64,000 bases of DNA from Amorphophallus konjac (lineage: Eukaryota > Streptophyta > Magnoliopsida > Alismatales > Araceae): contig CM040124.1 of NCBI GenBank assembly GCA_022559845.1, forward strand, positions 74,175,491-74,239,490. Direction: 5' to 3'. The notes under the pieces are model-generated. The model had not been told where the DNA came from. It was given only the letters and a program-made list of their open reading frames with translations, and searched no databases. Below are positions 41,360 to 52,439 of the stretch, piece by piece (position 1 is the stretch's first letter; the number at the start of each line of letters is the position of its first letter). The position numbers and the translations under genes were made by a program.

Positions 41360-42469
41360 TAGTAGTGCATGCTCTATATATTTTATGTATGTCAGTGTAT
41401 GGTTGTGTGTTTGCATGTTTGATCATGTGAGGATCATGAGTCTGTTCTATTTTTATGCATTTGTTTAGTCTCTTGAGTCTAGAGTCGTGCATTCAATCTC
41501 GCCTTAATGTCTCTTATAATGAAATGATGAATTGAATGTAACTGGTGTTTGATCTCAAATTGTTGGCTCTTGTATCTCATTTCTTTTCTAATCGGCAAAT
41601 ACAGTGTTGAATGGTTTGTGTTCGCTGGTGTTTATGACTGTGGGGAGTAACTTGTCGTTTTATCCTCGTGGCGGGGGTGTACACTGGCCTTTTACGGAAG
41701 GTCGAGATAGGTTGACTGGGCACGCAGGGATTCTGGGGGTATTGAGAAGAAGGCAGAGAGAACGATAGGAACGCACTGGAAGGGATGGCGTATGGTTCAT
41801 CATTCTGGGAGACTGGGACATGGATGACTGGGTGGGATGCGGGCATGCTAGTCGATTTCTTGACAATCACCTATGGAACTGAGGATTGATCGGGGAAGCA
41901 TCGCCAGGACGCAGCACGTGGCTCGAGAGATCGGGCGACACGTGGATAGAAGGGGTTCCACAGGTGCGAGTGCACAGGCGATTATGGGGATTCGTGTACT
42001 GGGCGTCTTTCCCCACCGATCGCAAGCAACCAGTGTTTATTTTACATCGGATTGAATCTGAACACCTTTGTTTCTACTGCCGAAGAGAGAGTCAGGGACC
42101 CTAGGAGCCGCGACGTCGGGAGGGCTTAGTCCGTGCAAAAGCGACAGGGCAACAACAACATGACAGGGATAACTGGGGGCAGAGAGACTGATTCCGGTGA
42201 GGAGGGGGATCCGCTCCCTGACTAGATTACATGACTTATATGGCATGAAAGACATTTATATGGGGGCATGAGAGCCCGATTACAATTGCTTGCAAGCCAC
42301 GGGACAATTCCGTCATTTATGACGGTCCCCGGGTCATTGCGTTATTGTATGGGTAGTTCTGTATCTGTGCATAGTGTCCGTCAGAGGACCTGTGACTCAG
42401 CAGGATGCCGCCCGAGGGGCGTTATAATGTATTCCCGGCATGAGACAATGTTACGGTCGGGGCAGTAGG

Positions 42470-43045
42470 GGTGCCGTAGGCACCGTTGTGTTGGAGCGGT
42501 TGGACGTCACCAAGGCCGAGGCGACCGGATGACGCAGGCACCACTTGTGATTGGAGCGGTCGGGCGTCGTTGTGACTGGAGTGGTTGGACGACGTGAGCA
42601 TCGCCATGACTGGAGGGACCAAAAGCCGTTAAGCCCAGAATTGTCGGGTGCCGTGGGCACCGGTGGGATAGGAGTTGTTGGCCATCGGGTGTTGCGGGTC
42701 CCGGCGTGACTGGAGTAGCTAGCAGTCGGGTGCCGAGGGCACCGTTGTGAAGGAGTTGTTGAGTGTTCGGGTGTCGGGGGCACCGTTGTGACTGAGATGG
42801 CTGGCAGTCGGGTGCCGGGGCACCGTTGTGACTGGAGTTGTTGAGTGATTGGGTACCGCGGGTCCTGATGTGACTGGAGTAGCTAGCAGTCGGGTGCCGG
42901 GGGCACCGTTGTGACTGGAGTTGTTGAGTGATCGGGTGCAGCGGGCCCCGATGTGACTGGAGTAGCTGGCAGTCGGGTGTCGGGGGCACCGTTGTGACTA
43001 GAGTTGTTGATAGTTGGGTGCCGAAGGCACCAATGTGACTAGAGG
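42470..43045. repeat. 41-42-bp degenerate tandem repeat with GGTGCC/GGCACC stems
   Basis: About a dozen units share GTGACTGGAG and CGGGTGCCGGGGGCACCG. In the clearer part (42700-43045) two unit types alternate, one with TAGCTGGCAGT and one with TTGTTGAGTG, giving an 83-bp period. Confidence 0.8.
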
Positions 43046-43139
43046 AGGCGGGCGCCGGGAGACCTCGATGGTCGTGCTCGGGGCCCATTTGCGGAGGTAG
43101 GGGCCTGACACTTCATCTTGCGTCGTGACTTGTGAAGTA

Positions 43140-43480
43140 TGCCCATTGTCCAAGTGACAGTGCTGAGGGCATGCTTGTCGAGGCAGAGGACCCGGCTGGG
43201 TGCCTCGGTCGAGCCATGTCTGATGGTGTGCGACCATTGGGACAGAGACTGGGCAGGATGCTCTCATCAAGCCACGTCTGCGTCGTGCATGAATGTCGAG
43301 GCGGAGATCGAGCATGGTGCCTCGATCGAGCGATGTTTGATGGTGCATGATCATTGAGGCAGGGATTGTACATGGCGCTCTTACGAAGCGACATCATGGT
43401 CGTGCACGAGTATTGAGATAGGACCTGGGCAGAGTGCTTTCACCAAGCAAAAGCTGGGGTCATGCACGATTATCGAGATG
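43140..43480. repeat. About 58-60-bp degenerate tandem repeat
   Basis: Roughly five units share GTGCATGA, an ATTGAGGCAG-type stretch, GGGCAGAGTGCT-type sequence and AAGC. Identity between units is low. Confidence 0.6.
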
Positions 43481-43610
43481 ACATATCACAATAGGGGCCC
43501 AGAGGTGAGTGTTTGGGCTAGACGCCGTATGAGGGATGCTCATGCGGCATGCCCTCGGCGTGAGGCTAGCAAACACACACACAAATCTCCCGGATGATGG
43601 GATGCAGCAA

Positions 43611-44789
43611 TGGTGCATGTAGGATTCAGAGGGGGGTGAATGAATCCCTCCAAAAAAAATTTGACGAAAAAAAAAACAATTAACCCAAACGCAAGGGCCT
43701 GATAGAGTCAGATCATAGACTCGAATAACTGATGTGCACCAATGGACTTCAAAAGCCAAACTAAACTACTCGAGCCTAGTCATGCATCTATCGAATCACA
43801 GGAGACAAGCATACCACATAGAACACAAGGAGTTTTTAGATGGTTCAGTCTGCTGCCTGCAAACCTACGTCCATCCCTCACTCAAATCAGAGTGAGGCTT
43901 CCCGCTGCCTTACAGCTTGAAAAATGCTGCGCAATACAGCTTGCGTCCGCTGAGCCTCACAGCTTGCTTACAAACAGCTGAGCAACACAGCTTGCTATCA
44001 AGAGGATTCCTCCTCTGACCGCTGAGGATTATAGCTTGACCTCTGCTGCCACACAGCTTGATCAGAATATTAAGATAAAGAACAAAATAAAACGGTCAGA
44101 ACAGCTACAAAAAGCTGACGGTGAAAATCGATGAAATAGCTCTCGCTGGAGCCAACTGGACTGGATTTGATCCAAGTACCAGTGGACAGACTATCAGAGA
44201 TTCTCTTCACGAACTCACTCTATCTCTTTTTCTTCTCCCATAAGCTCTCTATTTCTTTCTTCTTCTTTTCCGCTCTCTGGACTGGGCAGTGAAAAATTGC
44301 GTCTGCTTCTTCTCTCTCTTCTTTTCTATATGTTTTATGCTTCGATCTGCAACTTCTTATATTCTCTTATTGGGCGTGTGGAGGAAGCACTCCCACCCAT
44401 ATGCTTCCAGAAGGCTCTCAGCCACGTGTCACCATCTGAGTGTTGTAACCTTCCACGTGGCATTCTTTCGGAGGATGATCTGCCTTGGATCACGTGCCCC
44501 TCCTTGGAGAGATAACTCTGTCAGAAATACAAGACGTTAGTCAAACACTTAGCACAGTTTGCACAGACGTAATGAGAGAGTAAACATAACATGCACTAAG
44601 TAGAAATATGCAATTCAACCATTGTACTGACTTAGTATAAGGTGATCAATGGATTGCACCAACATGATTCCACGAGGCACAGGAGGAAAACTATGCACCG
44701 AGTCAAAAAGTCTAAAAACATGCACTGACATATGAAGTGTCTAGAACAGCGGATGCACCGACTCTAAAAAAAATGTGTAGGATAGTAAA
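43611..44789 (-). repeat. LTR fragment E, related to the LTR of element C
   Basis: It shares GATTCAGAGGGGGGTGAATG, the GGAGTTTTTAGATGGTTC block and the CAGCTTG repeats with LTR C at 51663, in the same orientation. The exact start (43611-43618) is uncertain. The right side, presumed U3, has a short series of TGCAC-GACT motifs and is cut at 44790 by element D. Confidence 0.65.
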
Positions 44790-46373
44790 TGTAAGGTTTT
44801 GCACAGCACCTACGGGCGACGCAGTGGATAACAAAAATTTCATTTGCCCGATCCCGATGTTATGGAAAGCTTAATATGTGCTCTAATCGGTGTTTCTAAG
44901 ACCCTAATTACGGGTTGCGTGTTTCACCTTGCGCGGAACGACGCTGTCCGCGATGCCCGATGCAGAATATCGAGCCGCACAGCTGTACGACCTCTAGAGT
45001 AGATCCACACGGACCCTTGCACAGCGACGGTACCTCCCCGGCACAACTTTCCCGGCTCTATCACCTTCTAGAGAGAGAGAGAGCAAGAGGGAGAAAGGGG
45101 GAGGCTAATTCTCTCCTTTAAGCCTTAATGCTTGATTAGCTTAAAGGGTTGGAAGAGAAGAGTTCGAATGAACTCACGTAGGATGCTATATATAGAGTTT
45201 GGTCATTTTCTAAAATGGCTCTAAAAGAATAAAATTATATATATATCCTATCTACTATTATACATATGTATTAAGCTCCATTTACACTCCTTTCCAAAAG
45301 AAATTAAATAGAAATAATACATACATTTGTATAATAATAATCCGTCACCCAAGAATCTATTGTGTGTGATCCTCTAGGCCCATAGTCACTCTAGTTTAAG
45401 GCCCATTAACTTCTAATTCCCAATTAGAAGTAAATTAAACGTATTCTTCACTTCTACTAGAGCCGAAGAATAGTTTATTTTATTCCGAACCTTTGATCAC
45501 GTTGGGTCAAGCAAATCCGCGTGATCCTAGAGGACGCCGGGTTTAAAACCAGCCTGTCTGGAACCTGTGAGTCCACAGTTACCGCATCGATTTAATCCCT
45601 CGCTCCTTCTATGAGTCTGGTACGATCGAGGGTATGGTTTCTGTCAAACCCCATGATCGTGCCATTTGACTATGACCTCCTTAAAGTGTATGACGTCCAT
45701 TCTAAATGAACTCACACGACCCTGGCCAGGGATTTAACGGAGCGTCAATGTCATGACCCATTAACTGTCTGATATATACCCGACAGTGAGCGATCCCTTC
45801 TTGACCATTGATAATCTTCACACGTATCCTGGAGTGGTTAATGACTCGGCAACTCATGACTTATGGTTAAAGTCACTTAGCCAAGTAATTAAACCATTCC
45901 AGTCCTCGTGTAAGATCCGATCAATGTCTCAGGTCAAAGGACCAACGATGCTACTGAGATAATTAGATCTTCAGTTGACATTAGGTATAATCAACCATCT
46001 GAAGATCCAATAGCGGATCAGTTCAGTGTACATCCTCCAAGGACATACACCTACACATATGTGTTGGTGCCCCGCACCAATGACCATGAGACTGGTCACT
46101 GACGCATCATGTGTACTGGTTTAATAGGTAATCAAAGTCCCCGAGTGATTACCCTCCAACCAGGAACAGTTTAAGGTCTGTGTACATGTAAAGTCAATCT
46201 CATGTTCGAGATCCCATCTCTAGCTGACTTTACAACCACATATCCTAGGGACAACGTAAAGTAACACAATCGCATATTTACGCTCAAACACCACTTTATT
46301 AATAATGAACAAGATCGTACAACTATTGGGCCTACCCGACCCGAAATTGGCCTGTAGCACACCAACACTAACA
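44790..46373 (-). repeat. 3' LTR of element D
   Basis: About 1,584 bp, TGTAAGGTTTTGC...CAACACTAACA, giving TG...CA termini. A minus-strand TATA (CTATATATAGC, near 45187-45197) suggests the promoter. The boundaries come from the polypurine tract on one side and the TG on the other, without a second LTR for comparison. Confidence 0.7.
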
Positions 46374-46385
46374 ATCTCCCACTTG
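46374..46385 (-). promoter_or_regulatory. Polypurine tract of element D
   Basis: The minus strand reads CAAGTGGGAGAT immediately before TGTTAGTGTTGG. Confidence 0.7.
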
Positions 46386-46387
46386 AA

Positions 46388-49304
46388 CTACAACCAATTG
46401 CCCACAACTTTGAGGCCCATCTTATCCCGATGACGCTCAAACACAGTCTGTGTCAAAGGCTTAGTCAGTGGATCTGCTATGTTATCTTCTGACGGTACAC
46501 GCTCTATCGTCACATCTCCATGATCAACAATCTCCTGAATAAGGTGAAAGCGCCTAAGAATATGCTTTGACCTTTGGTAAGATCTCGGTTCCTTCGCCTG
46601 GGCGATGGCCCCATTATTATCAGAAAATAATGGGATGGGAGCTGTTATCTCGGGAACTACGCCAAGTTCTAAGATGAATTTCTTCATCCAGACGGCTTCT
46701 CCAACTGACTGCCCCTCCATTCAACATGAATACAAATTCAGACATGGATTTACAGTTATCTGTATCTAACTGGAAACTAGAATCTGTGTAAGCTCTAAGC
46801 TATAGGTCCTCTCCTCCATAAAGCAGAAAAAGATCCTTAGCCCTTCGCAGGTACTTAAGGATGCCCTTTACTGCCTTCCAGTGCTCTTCGCCTGGATTTG
46901 CCTGATATCTACTGACAATGCTTAAAGCATTGGCAACATCAGGCCGTGTACATAGCATTGCATACATGATTGACCCTATCACCGAAGCATAGGGTACCTT
47001 ATTCATGTGTGCCACCTCCTCAGAAGTTTTATGACTCATCCCCTTGGATAGGCAAATTCCATGTCTCATGGGAATGAGACCTCTCTTGGAATTTTCCATC
47101 CTAAACCTTTTGAGGATAGTGTCTATGTACATGGATTGGGATAGTCCTAGCATCCTTTTAGATCTATCTCGATAGATCCTTATGCCCAGCACATAGGATG
47201 CTTCTCCCAAATCCTTCATAGAGAAAGTCTTGGACAACCAAGATTTAGTTGATGTCAACATCTCTACATCATTCCCAATGAGTAAGATGTCATCAACATA
47301 AAGGACCAAGAAGGTCACAGAGCTCCCACTGACATTCTTGTAAACACAGGGTTCATCTTCATTCCGAATGAAGTTGAAAGATTTGACAGCCTCGTCAAAT
47401 CTTAAGTTCCAGCTTCTAGATGCCTGCTTTAATCCATAAATGGACCTTTGAAGTTTGCATACCTTATTAGGATGTAGCTTGGAGGTGAATCCTTCAGGCT
47501 GTACCATGTACACCTCTTCTGACAGATTTCTATTAAGAAAAGCTGTCTTCACATCCATTTACCAGATCTCAATAATCCAGGTATGCAGCAATGGTAAGGA
47601 GGATTCTGATTGACTTAACCATGGCTACTGGCGAAAAAGTCTCATCATAGTCAATGTCTTGCCTTTGACGATATCCTTTCGCCACTAGTCTAGCCTTGTA
47701 TGTGTCAACCTGTCCATCTGCACCGATTTTCCTTTTAAAAAATCATTTGCAGGCAATAGGGACCTTCCCTTCGGGTACATCAACTAAGTTCTAAACTTTG
47801 TTGGTGTACATGGACTGGATCTCTAAATCCATTGCCTCTTGCCATTTCTCGGAGTCTACACTACGGATCAGCTCCTGGTACGACTGAGGATCATCATCCT
47901 CATCGATACATACCTTAGAGGACCCTTCTGAGACATGTCCAATATATCTCTCAGGTTCTCTTGGTAATCTACCAGATCTCCGTAGTGTCAGTGTTTCACT
48001 CTGAATAGGATCAACCGATACAGTCTCATGTAATCAGTTTGTGTCTATGGGTTGTGGTTCTTGGACCTCATCCAATTCTATCTGGCTCCCACTATTTTTC
48101 TGGAGTAGATATTCTCTTTCCAGAAATACAGCTCTCTTGGCCACTAAGACCCTTTGCTCAGAAGGGTGATAGAAATAATATCCAAACGTCTCCTTTGGAT
48201 ATCTCACAAACCTACACTTATCGGTCCTCGACTCAAGCATATCACTCTCGTTCTTCTTTACATGAGCAGGACACCCCCAAATTTTAATGTGATTAAAATT
48301 TGGTTTCCTGCCTTAAAATTTGGTTTCCTGCCCTTCCATATCGCATATGGTATAGAAGGAACTTATTTACTTAATATCCTATTCAATAAATAAGCCGCAG
48401 TCTCTAATGCATAGCCCCAGAGAGACAAGGGTAGTCCTGACATAGACATCATGGATCGGACCATGTCTAACAAGGTCATGTTTCTCCTTTCGGATACACC
48501 ATTGTGCTGCGGTGTATACGGTGGAGTCCACTGAGAAACTATTCCGTGGTGTTTAAGATAAGAAGTGAATTCATGACTTAAGTATTCACCTCCTCGATCC
48601 GATCAAAGAGCCTTAATACTTTTGTCTATCTGTTTCTCTACTTCATTCTTGTATTCCTTAAACTTCTCAAAGGCTTGTGACTTATGTCTCATTAAATACA
48701 CATAGCCATATCTAAAGAAGTAATCAATAAAAGAAATGAAATAGAGATAACCTCTTTTTGCTTCTATGGATATGGGTCCACACACATCCGAGTGTATGAG
48801 CTCGAGAAGGTCAACAGCCCTCTCACCATGTCCACTAAAGGGAGCCTTGGTCATTTTCCCCATGAGACACGACTCACAGGTATCAAATGGCTTGTATTCG
48901 AACGAATTCAAATACCCATTTGAGTGTAAGGGAGAGACTCTTTTCTCACCTACATGACCAAGTCTGCAATGCCATAGATATGCAGAATTCACTTCATCAG
49001 CATTGGAAACTTGCATAATATTAGAACGTGTATCTAATACATATAGACCATTGACTAATGAACCATTGGCTACCATCAAACCATTATTCATTATAGAGCA
49101 CCCAGTGCTATTAAAAGCCAATGTATATCCAATGTTATATAAACCAGAGATTGAAATAATGTTCTTAATAATATTAGGAACATAATAACAGTAATTTAGC
49201 TCTAGAATGACTCCTGAAGGTAAACTGAGGCGTGCATTCCCGACAGCTTTGGCAGCAACTAAAGCTCCATTGCCCATCCTCAGTTCAATCTCCTTTTTGC
49301 CCAA
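46388..49304 (-). pseudogene. pol of element D (integrase, RT, RNase H), broken
   Basis: Integrase (49304 down to about 48000) has YLWHCRLGHV, CESCLMGK and LIHSDVCGP. RT (47558-46800) has MDVKTAFLN, LYGLKQASRSW-type sequence and LYVDDILLIGND. RNase H (46720-46388) has LFSDNNGAIAQAKEP and HILRRFHLIQE. A TGA at 48603-48605 falls just before SDRGGEY and fits loss of an Arg codon. The usual Asp after FID is Tyr (IDYFFRY). RT and RNase H lie in different frames from integrase. Confidence 0.88.
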
Positions 49305-50279
49305 TCACCTTTTATTTGCCAGCACATGCACAGAATTGCAGATATGAGATGCACATCCAGTATCCAATACCCATGATGTGGATTCCATATATGACAAATT
49401 AAGGTCTATGACAAAAATACCTTCATTTAGAATTACCTTGCAATTCCTTTTCCAATGCCCAGTTTCCCCGCATCGAAAATATTTGTCCTTCTTTTCATTC
49501 TTCTTGCCCTTCCCTTTGTCAACTTTGGCGATTTGTTTACCCGTGGCCTTTTTCTTTCCCTTCTCTTTGTTACTCGTGGTGGATATTTGAGAGGCCTTCC
49601 TTTTCGTGTTGGCCCGGCCAACAATCATTACAGACGAAGATGGTTTATCTTTCTGTATGGTTCCTTCAGCACTCTTTAACATATTGAGCAGCTCCGAGAG
49701 AGTTGCATCAATTCTATTCATGTTAAATTTTATGATGAAGGAAGAAAAGGAATCGGGTAATGACTGGAGTATAAGATCAATGCATAGTTCAAGATCTAAC
49801 TTGAACCCCAATGTATTGAGTCTTTCAATCCACTCCATCATTTTCAGTACATGGGCCTGTACTGATGAACCCTCAGACATCCGTGTCCTGAAAAGCCTTT
49901 TGGAGATGTCATACCTCTCAATCCTGCCCTGCTCCCCGAAGAGCTGGCGTAGATTGAGAAGTATACTTCTACAATCAGTCTTTTCAAATTTCCTCTGTAG
50001 CTCGGGAGCCATAGAGGCCAACATGTAACATTGGGCAAGAGAGGAGTCCTCAGACCACTTGGCATAAGCAAGTAACTCACCCTCGTCGGCATCAGGAGCT
50101 GGCTCAGAATGAACCGTGTCCAACACGTACGCAATCTTTTCGGCGGTAAGGACTATGCGTAGATTACGCAGCCAATCCGAGTAGTTCGGTCTAGTTAATC
50201 TATTTGCATCCAAGATGCCGCGGAGGGGGTTGGACGATGACATTATAATCTGGATAAGAAATAAAAGATAACTTAGCAT
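49305..50279 (-). pseudogene. gag and protease start of element D
   Basis: 324 codons from the ATG at 50279. The gag begins with NPLRGILDANRLTRPNYSDW, a common plant Copia gag start, followed by the UBN2 region (FRTRMSEGSSVQAHVLKMME). A Lys-rich stretch precedes a knuckle reading YFRCGETGHWKRNC, in which the first Cys is replaced by Tyr. The protease starts WVLDTGCASHIC. A TGA at 49305-49307 then interrupts it in frame before the downstream integrase frame. Loss of the knuckle Cys and the stop indicate decay. Confidence 0.88.
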
Positions 50280-50424
50280 GTGTTCAAATTCTAACTTATA
50301 TGTGGTTTTCTATCTTAGTTAGTCCCACTATTTTTCGATCGAACTATATAACCCTCAGTATATAGAACGGGAGATCAGCGAGATCTACCTAGTGGGTCGG
50401 AATCCCAACGAGACTGATGTACGA

Positions 50425-50713
50425 CCTTGTGGAAAGCACAACAAGCCATACACCATCTCAAGGGCAGTCAACAAGCACTTGCATCTAATACAATATCCGA
50501 TATTCGGCCCCCGAGAAATCATCCCCTTGTGGAAAGCACAACAAAAGATATTCTCGATTAGATCTAACCATCATTACTACATAGCAATGAGTTCATGACC
50601 CGACCCTTGTGGAAAGCACAACAAGGCCGAGTTCAATTCCTCACCCTATTGAGGCCGAGCCTTGGAGTTTAATCCCGCCCCCAAACTCATGGACCTTGTG
50701 GAAAGCACAACAA
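50425..50713 (-). repeat. Four exact copies of a 20-bp stem-loop in the element D leader
   Basis: CCTTGTGGAAAGCACAACAA occurs at 50425-50444, 50525-50544, 50605-50624 and 50694-50713, unchanged each time. Each copy folds as TTGTG-GAAAG-CACAA. The intervening 69-80 bp differ from one another. They lie 145-435 nt upstream of the gag start codon. Confidence 0.9.
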
Positions 50714-51662
50714 ATCCATGAAATAAAGACGTTCATTCACTCCATAATGATGGAGGGCCACGACGACTCCTAGAGCCACGCTTACCAGATCTAAAATTTA
50801 ATCGCGAGGGAATTTAATTTTATCTTGATCTCACCCTAGGTGGTAATATAAATATATCCAATATATTTACCGTACCTAGTAGTTTGCACAAAGTAAATGC
50901 ATCCAATGCAAAAATAAAACGCAAGTGATCATGGACTTAATCCCTAATGTAACTAAGACATCCGGCCCGCTTCCGAAGCAGCTGGATCGTCCTCGTCGGG
51001 TGTGCTCCGCGCTTTCAAACTCCGACGTCGCAGTAATTACAACTTTTACACGGCACGCAGGCCGGAAAAATTAAATTACATATCAATAACATTCCAGAAG
51101 CCCTCAAGACGAGTACAACAATGGAGGAAGATAGAAGTACATTGGAATTTTAACAGAGTGAGAAAGGAGGTTCGCAGACCCCAATTAATTACATAAATCC
51201 AAGTCCATGATCACTTGCCAACCCATTTAAATAAAATCAATCAAGGGTTATTTTCTGAAAATAATCCTTACTTTTGAATTTAAAAATGGGATGTGCAAAT
51301 AAAAATAGGCTAGTTTTTTTTAATTTTAAAAATCAAAGCATGATTAACTAAAATTAAACACACAAGTAGGCCAATACAAGGTAAATAAAGTAAAGCACGT
51401 AAAGAACCATCATTTTCTACAGGGGCATCTAATTGAGATAATTAATTAAATTTAAATTTAAATTTAATTATCTAATAATCAAATTTAAATTCAAAATTTA
51501 AACATGTCAATAATTTAAATTTAAATTCAAACTAATTATCCAATAATTTTATTTGAAAGTAAATTTAAAATAATGCAATTATCCTCAATTAGAAATTTTT
51601 TTAAAATTCAAAATTTGAATTTAACAATTAGCTAATAATTAAAAATTCAAATAATTGAATTT
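50714..51662 (-). other. Rest of the element D leader or flank, nothing recognised
   Basis: The last 250 bp are very AT-rich, with AAATTTAAATT runs. No primer site or LTR sequence was found. Confidence 0.5.
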
Positions 51663-52069
51663 TGTTGGGTTCGGTGCAGTATTCAGAGGGGGGGTGAATG
51701 AATATAGCCCTTTAAAAATCTTTCACCCAATTAAAATATGATGCTCACTAAAGTTACTAGTTCGCAAACTAGACAAGCTTAAAAGCTAATGGGCAGATGC
51801 GGAACTAAACAAACACACAGTAAGATCACTAGAGTGCTAACAAGACAGATTTAGACAAAGTATAGCTTAACTAGAATTTCGCTCTCTTGACAAATTAAAA
51901 TACTCTAAGAAGACTAATTAACTCTTCTGCTCAACCAGAAGCCAAACACATGGAGCGCCCCTATGCATTCATCTAGCGGAAGCACAATAGAACAAAACAA
52001 ACCATAATGCACAAGGGGTTTTTAGGTGGTTCGGTCCAGCAGACCTACATCCACCCCACACTCAAACCG

Positions 52070-52295
52070 AGTGTGGATTCCGCTGACTCACAGCTTGAAC
52101 AGCTGGGCATCACAGCTTGCCATACAACCGCTGGGCAACACAGCTTGCCGTCCGAGGAATCCTCCTCGCCCCGCTGAGTAACACAGCTTGCTGTCCAGTA
52201 AAATCCTCCACTGCATACCGCTGGGCAATACAGCTTAGCCGTCCAGAGGCAGCACCACTGCAATCCGCTGACTAACAGCTTGAAGAAAGATGTAA
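52070..52295 (-). repeat. CAGCTTG repeats in LTR C
   Basis: About seven copies of a unit like CCGCTGGGCAACACAGCTTG, several followed by CCGTCC. GCTG and CAGC in each unit can pair. The series recurs at 62950-63150 and, more diverged, in LTR E (43890-44070). Confidence 0.85.
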
Positions 52296-52439
52296 AAGAT
52301 AAAATAAAGGACAGGAAATAGCAGCAACAGAAAGCTGAAACAATGAAGCACAAATATAGCTCTCGAAGGAGCAGCTCTAGCTTGGATTCGATCCAAAAGC
52401 CAGACAACCTCAAACTCTCTCTCTTTCTCAACTCGAGCT

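Larger units (their letters stand above)
13636..41603 (+). mobile_element. Element A: degenerate Sirevirus-type Copia element, split by nested insertions
   Basis: The 5' LTR begins TGTTGAGTATATTC at 13636 and ends at 16873. A Met-tRNA primer site follows at 16876. Then come gag with two CCHC knuckles, protease, integrase, RT and RNase H, a further degenerate third frame after pol, and a GGGGGAG polypurine motif at 41347. This order, with an extra frame after RNase H, is characteristic of the SIRE/Maximus branch of Copia. A solo LTR (13841-15589) interrupts the LTR and the 17-kb element B (19165-36231) interrupts pol. No 3' LTR matching the 5' LTR is visible, so the right boundary (about 41600) is approximate. 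Confidence 0.85.
41604..43610. other. Unclassified GC-rich segment with tandem repeats
   Basis: It begins near TGTTGAATGG at 41601 and does not match the 5' LTR of element A. There is no open frame with family features. Its second half is made of two tandem repeat families annotated separately. It may be a remnant LTR or inserted satellite-like DNA. I found no target duplication. Confidence 0.5.
44790..51662 (-). mobile_element. Element D: degenerate Copia element, 5' end interrupted by element C
   Basis: The 3' LTR is at 44790-46373. RNase H, RT, integrase, protease and gag follow in Copia order on the minus strand, then a long leader to 51662. No second LTR or primer site appears before element C begins at 51663, so the 5' LTR should lie right of the window. 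Coding frames are broken several times. Confidence 0.85.

Noticed and set aside
41601..43610. Solo LTR starting at TGTTGAATGG
   Set aside because: No matching CA end with a target duplication could be found and no second copy is in the window.
50425..50713. CRISPR-like array (four identical 20-mers with unique spacers)
   Set aside because: Plant nuclear DNA inside a retrotransposon leader, only four copies, spacers of 69-80 bp and no cas genes.
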